Of a stretch of 64,000 nt of DNA, positions 20,209 to 29,914 are shown piece after piece. Within the stretch, counting starts at the first letter, position 1, and each line of letters starts with the position of its first letter. The notes beneath the pieces are model-generated. The model did not search any database, was not told where the DNA came from, and saw nothing but the letters and a program-made list of their open reading frames with translations. This stretch comes from RPQJ01 sp963793675. Its GTDB lineage: Bacteria > Pseudomonadota > Gammaproteobacteria > Steroidobacterales > Steroidobacteraceae. Location: contig CAWCBA010000010.1 of assembly GCA_963793675.1 (NCBI GenBank), forward strand, positions 372,001 through 436,000, read 5' to 3'. A program made the translations under genes and the position numbers.

Positions 20209-21558
20209 GTGGCATCCGCTCCATGCCTGCGCTGCCCACGCTGTGCCGGTGCGCTCGAGGGCGACTCCCCGCTGAGTTGCCCCGCGTGCGGCGTGCGCTA
20301 TCCCGTGATCGACGGAATGCCGTGGTTGTTGCCGGCACCGGATCTCGCGCTCGCCGAATGGCGCGGGCGGCTGCACGCGATGACGACCCACCTCAAGCGG
20401 CAGGCTGCGCAGTACCGCGCGGCGCTGCGTCCGGACGTCACGCTGCCTGTGACACGCAACCGGCTCAAGCTGCTGGCAATGGCGTGTTCGGATCATGCGC
20501 GACGCCTGCAGGCGCTGCTGGCACCGCTCGAGACGGAGGCAGAACCGGCAGCGGCCGCAACGTATGCGGCGCTCGCTCCGGTCGTTGCCACGACGCAGGG
20601 GCTCGCGAGCTATTACCCCAACGTGCACCGCGACTGGGTCTGGGGTGAGGAAGAGAATCGGGCGTCGTCTGCAGCCGTCCAGCGTGCGCTGGGCAGCGTC
20701 CGCCCGGAGAGATTGCTGGTGCTCGGCAGCGGGGCAGGGCGGCTCGCCTACGATCTGCACGCGATCCTGCGCCCGACAGCGACCGTAGCGGTCGACATCA
20801 ACCCGCTGCTGATGGCGGTTGCGCGCCGCATGTACGCGGCCGAGCGCGTCGATCTCTACGAATTTCCCGTTGCGCCGCGCGACCTCGCGAGCCACGCCTT
20901 GCTGCGCACGCTGACTGCGCCGGCGCGGGCGGAGCCGGGGCTGCAGCTGGTGTTCGGCGACGCGAAGCAGCCGCCGTTTGCGCCGGGCAGCTTCGATACC
21001 GTCGTGACCCCGTGGCTCGTCGACGTCGTCGACACCGATCTCGAAAGCCTCGCGGCGACCGTCAACTCACTGCTCGTGCCGGGCGGACGCTGGGCCTGCA
21101 CCGGCACACTGTTCTTCCAGCACGACGATCCCGCGCAGGCCTACTCGACCGAGGAGGTGCAGGAGATCGTGGCCGCGGCCGGCTTCGAGTCGCCGCAGTT
21201 GCAGACTTCGCGCCAGCCTTACCTGGCATCGCCGGCAAGCCGTCACGCACGGGTCGAGGAAGTGGTGACGTTCGCCGTCCACAAGCAACGCGAGGTTGAC
21301 CTGCCGCTGCGCCCCTTGCCGCCGTGGCTGGCTGACCCGCGGCATCCGGTCCCGTTGCTGCCAGAGGTGGCCGACCATGCGCTCGCCCTCCGGGTGCGGG
21401 GCTACGTGGCTTCGCTGGTCGACGGCCGGCGTTCGATGAGCGATATCGCCGCGAAACTCGTCGCAGAAAGACTGTTGCCCCCGGCAGAGGCGACTGGCAT
21501 CGTGCGCGATTACCTGCTGCGCCTGCACCACGAGGCCCGGCTGCACCAGGGAAGCTGA
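20209..21558 (+). CDS. Zinc-ribbon SAM methyltransferase with PqqD-like tail
   Basis: 449 residues from GTG 20209. Residues 6-30 form a zinc ribbon of the Trm112 kind (CLRCPRCAGALEG...LSCPACGVRYPV). The middle has a Rossmann methyltransferase with the SAM loop LLVLGSGAGRLAYDLH (about 170-185) and ASYYPNVHRDWVWGEEEN ahead of it, reminiscent of the carnosine-N-methyltransferase (N2227) group. The last 70 residues (VASLVDGRRSMSDIAAKLV) look like a PqqD-type winged helix that presents peptides. A natural product or peptide substrate is possible. It sits between the DUF1501-like and ApbE genes, eight bases before apbE. Confidence 0.75.
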   Translation: MASAPCLRCPRCAGALEGDSPLSCPACGVRYPVIDGMPWLLPAPDLALAEWRGRLHAMTTHLKRQAAQYRAALRPDVTLPVTRNRLKLLAMACSDHARRLQALLAPLETEAEPAAAATYAALAPVVATTQGLASYYPNVHRDWVWGEEENRASSAAVQRALGSVRPERLLVLGSGAGRLAYDLHAILRPTATVAVDINPLLMAVARRMYAAERVDLYEFPVAPRDLASHALLRTLTAPARAEPGLQLVFGDAKQPPFAPGSFDTVVTPWLVDVVDTDLESLAATVNSLLVPGGRWACTGTLFFQHDDPAQAYSTEEVQEIVAAAGFESPQLQTSRQPYLASPASRHARVEEVVTFAVHKQREVDLPLRPLPPWLADPRHPVPLLPEVADHALALRVRGYVASLVDGRRSMSDIAAKLVAERLLPPAEATGIVRDYLLRLHHEARLHQGS

Positions 21559-21566
21559 GGTACCAC

Positions 21567-22541
21567 ATGCGCCGGATCGTACTGCTGCTCGCCCTGAACC
21601 TGCTGGCCGGGCTCCCGGCCGCGCGTGCTGCGTGGTACGAGCGTGAAGAAGCCATCATGGGCACGCGCATTGCGGTGCAACTCTGGTGCGATGACTCCGT
21701 CCTTGCCGTGAATGCCATCGACGCGGTCATGGCCGACATGCACCGCACCGACGACCTGATGAGCACGTACAAACCGGAGAGCCAGCTCTCGCAGGTCAAT
21801 GCGCATGCTTTCGAGCGCCCGGTGCAGGTCGATGCCGACATCATCGACGTCGTGACCAAGTCGCTCGAGTATTCGCGCATCAGCAATGGCGCGTTCGACA
21901 TCACGTATGCCAGTGTCGGGTACCTCTACGACTACCGCGCGCACCAGCATCCGACCGACGAGCAGATCAAGGCCGCCCTGCCGGGCGTCGATTACCGGCA
22001 CCTCGAAGTCGACCCGGTCGCGCGCACGATCCGCTTCCTGAAGCCCGGCATGCGCATCGACCTCGGCGGCATTGCCAAGGGCTGGGCGGTCGACCGCGGT
22101 GTCGAGATCCTGCGGCGCATGGGCATCGAACATGCGATGGTCAATGCGGGCGGCGACACGGCTCTGCTCGGCGATCGGCTCGGCAAGCCCTGGGTGGTAG
22201 GCATCCGCGATCCGCGCAAGCAGGGTGCGGTGGTGGCGCGCATCCCGCTGCAGGACGAAGCGATTTCGACCTCCGGCGACTACGAGCGCTATTTCGAGGA
22301 AGACGGCAAGCGCTATCACCACATCCTGGTGCCGGGCACCGGGAAGTCACCGGATGCCGTGCGCAGCGTCACGGTCATCGGCGCCAATGCGACGCGTACG
22401 GACGGCCTGACCAAGACGGTATTCATACTCGGCGTCGAGCGCGGCATGGAATTCGTCCGCAAGCTCGGCGACGTCGAGGCGGTCATCGTCGACCGCGACG
22501 GCCAGATCTTCTACTCGGCAGGTCTGGAACCCCCGCACTGA
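21567..22541 (+). CDS. apbE: FAD:protein FMN transferase
   Basis: Attaches FMN to a Thr or Ser of periplasmic target proteins, using FAD. 324 residues with a signal peptide (MRRIVLLLALNLLAGLPAARA), the start of the family fold EEAIMGTRIAVQLW, MSTYKPESQLSQVNA, DLGGIAKGWAVDRGVEIL (FAD and Mg site) and GGDTALLGDRLG, IRDPRKQG. Full length for exported ApbE. ApbE genes commonly accompany DUF3570/DUF4266 cassettes, present here at 8.7-10.1 kb. No FMN_bind domain was found in this window, so the flavinylated partner is unknown. The riboswitch of the next operon begins about 110 bases past the stop. Confidence 0.93.
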   Translation: MRRIVLLLALNLLAGLPAARAAWYEREEAIMGTRIAVQLWCDDSVLAVNAIDAVMADMHRTDDLMSTYKPESQLSQVNAHAFERPVQVDADIIDVVTKSLEYSRISNGAFDITYASVGYLYDYRAHQHPTDEQIKAALPGVDYRHLEVDPVARTIRFLKPGMRIDLGGIAKGWAVDRGVEILRRMGIEHAMVNAGGDTALLGDRLGKPWVVGIRDPRKQGAVVARIPLQDEAISTSGDYERYFEEDGKRYHHILVPGTGKSPDAVRSVTVIGANATRTDGLTKTVFILGVERGMEFVRKLGDVEAVIVDRDGQIFYSAGLEPPH

Positions 22542-22615
22542 GCACCGGGTGCGACTGGCGGGGCCGCAGGAAATGTGACGCACCGCAAGTGTCTGGCATC
22601 CATTGGCCCGCTGAT

Positions 22616-22645
22616 TTGACAGTCCGGGGAGCCGCAGACAACGAT
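22616..22645 (+). promoter_or_regulatory. Candidate promoter of the riboswitch operon
   Basis: A perfect TTGACA (22616-22621) is followed after 18 bases by AACGAT (22640-22645), a weak -10. The predicted transcript would start at about 22652, directly before the riboswitch, which fits its expected position. Confidence 0.5.
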
Positions 22646-22654
22646 GCGGTCGAC

Positions 22655-22735
22655 TGAAAAAGGCAAACCCGCCGAAAGGCGGGGACGCAAAGCCACCGGT
22701 CTTCGGGACGTTCCCATGACAGCGGGGTTGCCAGG
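22655..22735 (+). promoter_or_regulatory. Cyclic-di-GMP-I (GEMM) riboswitch
   Basis: All landmarks of the class I c-di-GMP aptamer are present in order: closing strand GGCAA (22662-22666) pairing with TTGCC (22728-22732), the hairpin CCCGCC-GAAA-GGCGGG (22668-22683) with its GNRA tetraloop, the invariant GGGACGCAAAGCCACCGG (22681 onward), a second hairpin with the ATGACAGC receptor strand, and GGGGTTGCC. The operon start codon GTG 22735 lies three bases after the closing stem, and the only good ribosome-binding sequence (GGGG, 22724-22727) is inside the aptamer, so ligand binding could hide it. The sign of regulation is inference. Confidence 0.92.
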
Positions 22736-23253
22736 TGCAACGCAGGACACTCGACTCAAGCGCCCCGCAAGGGGTATTTCGCGCATGGATGGCTGCGGCG
22801 ATCGCCGTGACCGCCAGCGTGCCCGCGTTTGCCGCGCCCCCCGCGCTGAATTCGATCGCGCCTGACTTTGCCCTGAAGTCCGTGGACGGCCGCAACGTGC
22901 GCCTGTCGGAATACCGCGGCGAACCGGTCGTCCTGCATTTCTGGGCCAGCTGGTGCGGGCCCTGCCGTGAGTCCGTCGCCGCGCTCGATGCGCTTGGGGT
23001 GAACTCCGGCACGCCCGTCGTGGGCGTCAATCTCGACGGCGCCGACCGCTCAGCCGCGGTCGCCGACGCGCTGCACCTGAAGTCGCCGACGCTCGTCGAT
23101 GCGCAGCAGTCCGTGGCGCGCGCGTACGACGTCGCGAAGCTGCCGCTCACGCTGCTGCTCGATGCCGAGGGACGCGTACGTGCGTCCTGGTCGGGCGTCC
23201 CGGCTGATCTTTCCGCTCTCACGCCACAACTCGCAAGCCTGCGCCAGGATTGA
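22735..23253 (+). CDS. TlpA-like exported thioredoxin, first gene under the riboswitch
   Basis: Thiol-disulfide oxidoreductase of the TlpA family. About 172 residues from GTG 22735. There is a signal peptide (VFRAWMAAAIAVTASVPAFA), then IAPDFALKSVDGRNVRLSEYRG, the active site WASWCGPCRESV (WCGPC at about 73-77) and VAKLPLTLLLDAEGRV. GTG 22735 is chosen because it leaves a positively charged n-region before the hydrophobic stretch; the alternative ATG 22789 would give a short signal without charge. The second exported thioredoxin of the supercluster, showing that cysteine chemistry matters to it. 15 bases separate it from the next gene. Confidence 0.85.
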   Translation: MQRRTLDSSAPQGVFRAWMAAAIAVTASVPAFAAPPALNSIAPDFALKSVDGRNVRLSEYRGEPVVLHFWASWCGPCRESVAALDALGVNSGTPVVGVNLDGADRSAAVADALHLKSPTLVDAQQSVARAYDVAKLPLTLLLDAEGRVRASWSGVPADLSALTPQLASLRQD

Positions 23254-23268
23254 CGGAGCTCCGCCCGC

Positions 23269-23823
23269 ATGAAACCTAAATCACATCCGCTGCTGCGCGT
23301 CGCGCAACTGTTCGCGGTGTTTGCCCTGCTCGCGGCCCCGATCGCGGCGCTGCCGTCCGAGGGCGACGCGACCAACCTCAAGACGGTCGACCAGGACGTG
23401 CAGGCGCTGAAGAAGCAGCTCATCGACCTCAATCGCGACCTGTTCAAGCTGGAAGAGGAACTGCTCTATCCGGCCAGCACGCAGGTCGCCGTGTTTCTCT
23501 CGGTGGACGTGGGCACGTTCTTCGCGCTCGACTCGGTGACGCTCAAGGTAGACGACAAGGAGGTCGCCAACTACCTGTACACCGACCGCGAGGTGCAGGC
23601 CCTGCACCGCGGGGGCGTGCAGAAGCTGTACCTGGGCAACCTCAAGGCCGGCAGTCACGAAATCGTCGCGTTCTTCACCGGCAAGGGCCCACACGACCGC
23701 GACTATCGCCGCGGCACCACGCTCAAGGTCGACAAGACCGTGGGCGCCAAGTACGTCGAACTCCGCATCAGCGACCGCGAAGCGTCGCTGCAGCCGGAGT
23801 TCGTCGTGCGGCAGTGGGAGTAG
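23269..23823 (+). CDS. Exported coiled-coil protein of unknown family
   Basis: 184 residues. A signal peptide (QLFAVFALLAAPIAALP) leads into a short coiled coil (NLKTVDQDVQALKKQLIDLNRDLFKLEEEL, residues 37-66, heptads of Leu) and a compact beta-rich domain (VAVFLSVDVGTFFALDSVTLKVDD, AGSHEIVAFFTGKGPH). Homologues are often mislabelled as AraC regulators; there is no helix-turn-helix here. Likely periplasmic, perhaps oligomeric via the coil. Second gene of the riboswitch operon, always expected with the TPR and Exb genes. The function is unknown. Confidence 0.6.
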   Translation: MKPKSHPLLRVAQLFAVFALLAAPIAALPSEGDATNLKTVDQDVQALKKQLIDLNRDLFKLEEELLYPASTQVAVFLSVDVGTFFALDSVTLKVDDKEVANYLYTDREVQALHRGGVQKLYLGNLKAGSHEIVAFFTGKGPHDRDYRRGTTLKVDKTVGAKYVELRISDREASLQPEFVVRQWE

Positions 23824-23854
23824 GGCGGGCTGCCGGCTTCCCGAAATTCGCACC

Positions 23855-25744
23855 ATGCGTCAGCGATCCTCCACCGCCCGGCTCTACGCCCTCTGCATCG
23901 TCCTGGTGCTGGGCGCGGCCGCGGCGTGGACGGCGCACGCGGACGAGCCGGCGCGTGACGCACCACCACCCACGACCATCCGTGATCTCGACTACGGCGA
24001 CGTGCTGTTTCATTTCTTCCAGGACGACTACTTCGAATCGATAGTCCGGCTGGAAGCGAACCGCGACTTCAATCGACTGAGCCATCACGCTGCCGAAGCG
24101 GATCTGCTGTCTGGCGGCCTCTACCTCTCGCTCGGTCTCCACACCGAAGCCGAGCGCATCTTCGATCGGTTGCTCGCCGGTCCGGTGGCGCCGTCCGTGC
24201 GCGACCGCGCCCGCTTCTATCTCGCGCGGATCGGGTACCAGCGCGGGTACTACGAAGCGGCGCTGCGCAATCTCGGGCTTATCGAGCGGCCCTTGGCCGG
24301 CAAGCTGGAGCCTGAGCGACGCTTGCTGGAAGCGAACGTGCTGATGGGCCTCGGGCGCTACGGCGAGGCGGCAAAGCGCCTGGAGAGCTGGACCGACACC
24401 AGCGGCTGGTCCAATTACGCCCGGTTCAACCTGGGCGTCGCACTGGTGCGCGCCGGCGACACCGCGCGCGGCCGGCAGTTCCTCGAGCAGGTCGGGACGA
24501 TGCAGGCGGCCAACGAGGAGCAGGCCTCGCTGCGTGACCGCGCGAATCTCGCACTCGGATTCGCGCTGCTGCAGCAACACGGTGGCGACGATCCGGCGAC
24601 GGCTTTGAGCCGCGTCCGTCTGGACGGGCCGTTCACCAACAAGGCGCTGCTGGCGCTGGGCTGGGCGGAGGCGAACGCCAATCGCCCGGACCGTGCACTG
24701 GTGCCCTGGCTCGAACTGCAGCAGCGGCGCCTGCTCGACGCGTCGGTGCAGGAGTCGCTGATCGCTGTTCCCTATGCCTATGTCAAGCTGGCATCGAATG
24801 GCCAGGCGTCGCAGTACTACCGCTCGGCGGTCGATGCCTACGCGCGCGAATCGCGGCGGATCGACGAGTCGATTGCGGCGATCCGCAAGGGCGGCTTTCT
24901 CGACTCGATCCTGGCCACGATTCCGCAGGCTGACCGTCCGGGCTGGTTCTGGCAGCTCGAACAGTTGCCCGACGCGCCGCACACGCGCTACCTCTATCAC
25001 CTGCTGGCTTCGCACGAATTCCAGGAAGGCCTCAAGAACTACCGCGACCTGCGCCTGATGCAGGCCAACCTCTCGCGCTGGACCGACTCGCTCGAGGCGT
25101 TCGGAGCCATGATCGAGGCACGTGACATCGCCGCGACGCAGCGGGAACCGCACCGCCAGGAAATGCTGTCGGGCACGGACCTCGATGCGCTGGCGCAGCG
25201 TCAGCGGGAACTGGCCGACCGCTTTGCGCAGGTGGAAGCGACTCGTGAGGTCGCCGCGCTTGCGTCACCGCAGGAGCGGGCGCAGTGGGAAGCGCTTGAA
25301 CGCATTGACGCGACGCTGGCGTCGATGCCGGCGGGACCCCAGCGCGACGAGTTCACTGAGCGTGCACGCCTGCTGCGTGGCTCGCTGTCGTGGGAGCTCG
25401 ATCGTCAGTACAAGGTGCGCGCCACGCAGACCCGTCGCGACCTGCAGCAGACACGAGCGGCGCTGGCAGAGGCCGGCACGCGTCTCGCAGCGATCGGCGA
25501 GGCGGGAGATCTCGTCCCGCGCGACACGCTGGGGTTCGCGGCTCGTGTCAACGAACTTGCAGATCGCGTCGCGCGCATCGCACCATTGATCGACAGCACG
25601 GCCCTGGCTCAGGAGCACGCGCTCGCGGACCTGGCGGTGACGGAACTGCAGGCGCAGCAGAAGCGCCTCGGCAGTTACTCCACGCAGGCGCAGTTCGCGC
25701 TCGCCTCGTTGTACGACGGCGCGACGGCCGGAGGTGGCCGATGA
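23855..25744 (+). CDS. Periplasmic TPR-repeat protein 1
   Basis: 629 residues with a signal peptide (LYALCIVLVLGAAAAWTAHA). TPR-like helix pairs follow: DVLFHFFQDDYFESIVRLEA, LSLGLHTEAERIFDRLLAG, RARFYLARIGYQRGYYEAAL, LMGLGRYGEAAKRLESW. The last third (AQRQRELADRFAQVEATREV, RRDLQQTRAALAEAGTRLAA) is long helical and probably coiled coil. Its stop overlaps the next start as ATGA, so the two TPR proteins are translationally coupled. Probably a scaffold spanning the periplasm between the Exb motor and the outer membrane. Confidence 0.75.
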   Translation: MRQRSSTARLYALCIVLVLGAAAAWTAHADEPARDAPPPTTIRDLDYGDVLFHFFQDDYFESIVRLEANRDFNRLSHHAAEADLLSGGLYLSLGLHTEAERIFDRLLAGPVAPSVRDRARFYLARIGYQRGYYEAALRNLGLIERPLAGKLEPERRLLEANVLMGLGRYGEAAKRLESWTDTSGWSNYARFNLGVALVRAGDTARGRQFLEQVGTMQAANEEQASLRDRANLALGFALLQQHGGDDPATALSRVRLDGPFTNKALLALGWAEANANRPDRALVPWLELQQRRLLDASVQESLIAVPYAYVKLASNGQASQYYRSAVDAYARESRRIDESIAAIRKGGFLDSILATIPQADRPGWFWQLEQLPDAPHTRYLYHLLASHEFQEGLKNYRDLRLMQANLSRWTDSLEAFGAMIEARDIAATQREPHRQEMLSGTDLDALAQRQRELADRFAQVEATREVAALASPQERAQWEALERIDATLASMPAGPQRDEFTERARLLRGSLSWELDRQYKVRATQTRRDLQQTRAALAEAGTRLAAIGEAGDLVPRDTLGFAARVNELADRVARIAPLIDSTALAQEHALADLAVTELQAQQKRLGSYSTQAQFALASLYDGATAGGGR

Positions 25745-28700
25745 GCGCCTCCCGTTACCTCTGGCTCGCCGTCGCTGGCGTGCTTGCCAGCGGCTGGACC
25801 GGCACGGCCGAGAGCGCACGCAGGAAGGCGGAACCGACGCTCGGATCGCTGGCCGGCCGCAGCGCGCCCGTCGATCGCTCGTTGCCGGTGCAGGCGGCGC
25901 CCGCAGACGCCGCGGACAGCTACGCAGCGTTCCTCGAGATCGATGGCGCAGATCCCGCGCTGAAGGCGCAGGCACTGCGCCGGCTGGGCGACCTGCGGCT
26001 CGAGCAGGCGGCCACGCTCAGCGCCGCAAGCGACGCGCCCGACGCTGCGTCACAGGTGAAGGCCCGTGAAGCCGTCGCCGCCTACCAGGAACTGCTGCGC
26101 GACTATCCCGACTACGCGGCACGCGACGCGGTGTTGTACCAGCTCGCGCGCGCGTCCGAAGTCGCGGGCGATGCCGATGCCGCGATGGCCGCGCTCGATG
26201 AACTGGTGCTGCGGCATCCGCAGGGTGCGCGTGCCGATGAGGCGCAGTTCCGTCGTGGCGAAGTATTTTTCAGCGCGAAACGCTATGCCGAGGCTGAACA
26301 GGCGTACGCGGCAGTGCTCGCCATGGGACCGGCCAGCACGTTCCACGAGCAGGCGCTCTACAAGCGCGGCTGGTCGCAGTTCAAGCTCGGCGACAACGCG
26401 GCGAGCAGCCGTGACTTTCTTGCCCTGCTTGATACGGTGCTGGTGCAGGATGGGCGGCTCCGCGACGCGTCGCAGCTGACGCGGCCTCAGCAGGAACTGT
26501 CCGACGACGCGCTGCGGGCCCTGAGCCTCATGTTCGCCGCTGACGATGGCGCGGCGTCGCTGCAGGCGGCGCTGTCGCAGCGTGGCCCGGCCCCGTACGA
26601 GTCACGGCTCTACCGCGCGCTCGGCGATCTCTACGTCGAGAAGGAACGCTTCCAGGACGGCGCAGAGGTGTACCGTTCTTTCGCGCGTCGCCAACCCCTC
26701 GATCCGGAAGCTCCGCTGCTGCTCGGCAAGGCGACCGAAGCCTACGGCAAGGCGGGCTTCAATGCGCTGGTGCTCGAATCGAAGCAGGAGCTGGTCGAAC
26801 TTTACGGGCCGCGCAGCGCCTACTGGTCACAACAGGGCGCGGGCATCGATCCGCGCGTGAGCGCTGCCGTCCAGGCGAACCTGCTCGATCTCGCACGTCA
26901 TTATCATGCGCTGGCCCAGCAGCAGGGCGGGGAAGTCGACCGCAACGCCGCCGTGCGCTGGTACCGGGAATACCTCGACGGCTTCGACGCCACTGCCGGA
27001 GGCGCCGGCAACCCGCCTGCTGCTGGCGGACCTGCTGCTCGAGGGCTCGCGCTTCGTCGAGGCGGCCGACGAGTACGAAAAGGCCGCATACAGCTACCAC
27101 AACGCGCCCGAAGCGGGTCGTGCCGGTTACGCCGCACTGGTGGCACTCGAGAAGGCGGAACCGACGGTGCCCGCGGCCGAGCGACCGGCCCTGCGGCAGC
27201 GCGCCATCGAATCTTCGTTGCTGTTCTCGAGCACGTTCCCCGATCACGTTGAAACTCCCGGCGTGTTGACGCGCACCACCAAGCAGTTGTTCGATCTCGG
27301 CGACCGGCAGCGTGCGGAAGCGGTCGCGCAGGGTGTGCTGGCGTTGGGCGGCCGCGCCGACGCCGGACAGCAGCTCGTTGCCTGGACGGTCCTCGCACAC
27401 ACGTACTTTGACTCCTCGCGCTATGCGCAAGCCGAACGTGCCTACGGTGAGGTCGTCGCGCGCACGCAGGTCGACGACCCGCAGCATGCTGAGGCAGTCG
27501 AACGGCAGGCGGCCGCCGTGTACCGGCAGGCCGAGACCCGGCAGGCGGCGGGTGATCAACGCCGGCGCCGTGCAGGACTTCCTGCGCGTCGCCGCGGTCG
27601 CGCCGGCCTCGCCTATCCGCGCGAAGGCGGAGTTCGATGCGGCCACGCTGTTGCTGCAGGACCAGCAGTGGACTTCCGCCGCGACGGTGCTCGAGGGCTT
27701 TCGGGCCACGTATCCGGCACACGAACTCGCGGCCGACGTGGATCGCAAGCTCGCGGTGGCCTACGTCGAGTCCGGGCAGCAGGCAAAAGCGGCCGGCGAG
27801 TTCGAACGGGTCGCGGCGCGCGAGACCGAGGAACCCGAGGTTCGCAGGACGGCGCTGTGGCAGGCGGCGGACCTGCAACTGGCCGCGGGCGACCGCGCTG
27901 CAGCCGCCCGCGTCTACGCCGAATACGTAAACGCGGTATCCGGCGCCGGCGGGACCGGCGCTCGATGCACGACAGACGCTCGCGGACCTGGCGCGCGACG
28001 CCAGCGACCCCGAGGGTCGCAAGCGCTGGCTCGAGGACATCATCGTCGCGGATCGCGGCGCGGGCAGCGAGCGCACGGACCGCACGAAGTACCTGGCGGC
28101 AACCGCGGCACTGGAACTGGCACGTCCGCTCGACCTCGCGGCGCGCGCCATCCGGCTGGCCCTGCCGCTGGAAAAATCGTTCGCCGCGAAGCGCAAGGCG
28201 CTCGAGGCCGCGCTCGGCGCCTATGGCCGCGCCGAGGAGTACGGCGTGGCGCAGGTCACGACTGCGTCCGCGTTCGCGATGGCGGACCTCTACCGTGACC
28301 TCGGCCGCGCGCTGCTCGAGTCGGACCGGCCCAAGGGCCTCGATGCCGAGGAACTCGAGCAATACGACGTGCTGCTCGAGGAGCAGGCGTTCCCGTTCGA
28401 GGAGAAGGCGATCGGCATCCACGAGCGCAACGCGCGCCTGGCGGCACAGGGCGTGTACGACGAGTGGGTGCAGAAGAGCTACGCCGAGCTCGCGCAGCTG
28501 AAGCCGGGCCGTTACGCGCGTCTCGAGGTTGCCGACGAGCCAACCGCCGGCTCCGGCCTGGCGCCGGAGTCCGATCCAGCGGCGCAGAACCTGATCGGGG
28601 TGCAGCAGCGCCGTGCCGGCCAGTTCGCCGATGCCAGGTCCGCCTATGAGCGCGCGCTGGCACTCGACCCGAATTTTGCCGACGCCGAACGCAACCTCGC

Positions 28701-28863
28701 GATCCTGCAGGATCTGTATCTCGACGACCCGGCGGCGGCCCTGCCGCATTACGAGCGCTACCAGCTGCTCACCCAGGGCGCCGATAGCCAGGTCACCGCA
28801 TGGCTCGCCGAACTCAAGGCGCGGCTCGCGGCCGTCACCCGTACCGCGGAGGCCACACCGTGA
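25741..28863 (+). CDS. Periplasmic TPR-repeat protein 2 (frameshifts near 27000, 27555, 27950)
   Basis: About 1039 residues when repaired. Signal peptide (YLWLAVAGVLASGWTGTAESA), then many TPR units along the whole length (AVLYQLARASEVAGDADAAM, RYAEAEQAYAAVLAMGP, ALYKRGWSQFKLGDNAASSR, RAAAARVYAEYV, DARSAYERALALDPNFADAERN). Three one-base breaks each need one base skipped, and the TPR pattern runs across all of them, so sequence error is likely. The last repeats sit next to a C-terminal VTAWLAELKARLAAV. Large TPR proteins beside ExbB/D and an AgmX-like protein recall myxobacterial gliding loci. Start ATG overlaps the previous stop. Confidence 0.75.
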
Positions 28864-29210
28864 ACCCCCTCATCCGGCGCTGCCTGGCGACGCTGCTGCT
28901 CGGTGCCGTGACCACGGCCGCCCTGGCAGCGGACCCGCCGCAGAAGACGCCGACCGCCGCGCGGGCCGTCGACCGCCTGCAACTCGATGCGACGTCGATC
29001 ACCGGCAGTCGCGAGTTGCCGAAGGTCATGAGCATCGTGCCGTGGAAAGCCGCCGAACCGCCGGCCGGACCCGACCGGCCGATGGGCAGCCTGATCGACG
29101 AAGTCCTTGCGCCGGTGGATCGTGACGAATTCCGGCGCGAGATCACATATTTCCGCGACCTTACATCGCAAAGTTCGGAACGTTCGCCTCCCGGAGCCAA
29201 AGAGCCATGA
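28860..29210 (+). CDS. Small exported protein of the motor operon
   Basis: 116 residues from GTG 28860, which overlaps the stop of TPR protein 2 (GTGA) and has GGAG nine bases upstream. An earlier ATG at 28800 lies within the TPR gene and is less likely. The signal peptide is LIRRCLATLLLGAVTTAALAA; the rest is a short, mostly polar protein (LQLDATSITGSRELPKVMSIV, GSLIDEVLAPVDRDEFRREI) without recognised domains. The SITGSRELPKVMSIVPWK stretch recurs in small proteins placed before ExbB in similar operons, as I recall them. Overlaps exbB by ATGA. Confidence 0.6.
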   Translation: MNPLIRRCLATLLLGAVTTAALAADPPQKTPTAARAVDRLQLDATSITGSRELPKVMSIVPWKAAEPPAGPDRPMGSLIDEVLAPVDRDEFRREITYFRDLTSQSSERSPPGAKEP

Positions 29211-29914
29211 ATACCATCGACATGATCGTGAATTTCTTCAAGCAGGGTGGGGCCTTCCTCTACCCGATCGCCGCGGTATTCGCGGTCGGCCTCGGCTTCG
29301 CCGTCGAGCGCTTCATCTACCTGACCCGCGTTTCGCGTGGCAATCGCCGCCTGTGGGCCGAACTGGCGCCCCTCATCCAGGGCGGCAACTTCCGCAAGGC
29401 CATGGAGATCGCGGAGAAGAACGACTCGGCGCTCTCGACGATCATGCGCTATGGCATGTCGCGGATCTCGACCGCGCACCGCCGCGAGGACATCGAAAAA
29501 GCGATGGAAGAAAGCCTGATCGAGGTGATCCCGCGCCTCGAGAAGCGCACGCACTACCTCGCCACCCTGGCCAACATCGGCATGCTGATGGGCCTGCTCG
29601 GCACGGTGATCGGCCTGATCAACGCGTTTGCCGCGGTCGCCGCGGTCAACCCGGCTGAGAAGGCCGCCATGCTGTCGGCGAGCATCTCGGTGGCGATGAA
29701 CAACACCGCGCTCGGCCTCGGGCTCGCGATCACGCTGCTGCTCTGCCACATGTACCTGGAGACCAGGACCACGGAGCTGGTGGACAGCCTCGAGGTGGCG
29801 TCGATCAAGTTCCTGAACAGCATCACCGAGCGCCGCTCGGCGGCGCCGCAGCCGGCAACCGCGTCGGCCTCGGCCCGCACCAGCGAGCAGATCCTTGGAG
29901 CAGCGCGCGCATGA
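29207..29914 (+). CDS. exbB: MotA/TolQ/ExbB-type proton-channel subunit
   Basis: Inner-membrane stator ring subunit that works with ExbD to turn proton flow into mechanical work. 235 residues. An N-terminal membrane segment (GGAFLYPIAAVFAVGLGFAVERFIYL) is followed by a cytoplasmic loop and the paired C-terminal membrane helices with the family motif YLATLANIGMLMGLLGTVIGLINAF and the second helix NTALGLGLAITLLLCHMYL. Full length for the family. Start ATG overlaps the previous stop, and exbD follows with ATGA overlap. Energises the AgmX-like protein rather than TonB, judging by the operon. Confidence 0.9.
   Translation: MNTIDMIVNFFKQGGAFLYPIAAVFAVGLGFAVERFIYLTRVSRGNRRLWAELAPLIQGGNFRKAMEIAEKNDSALSTIMRYGMSRISTAHRREDIEKAMEESLIEVIPRLEKRTHYLATLANIGMLMGLLGTVIGLINAFAAVAAVNPAEKAAMLSASISVAMNNTALGLGLAITLLLCHMYLETRTTELVDSLEVASIKFLNSITERRSAAPQPATASASARTSEQILGAARA

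Noticed and set aside
23269..23823. AraC-family transcription regulator
   Set aside because: Homologues carry this label, but the protein has a signal peptide and a coiled coil and no helix-turn-helix.
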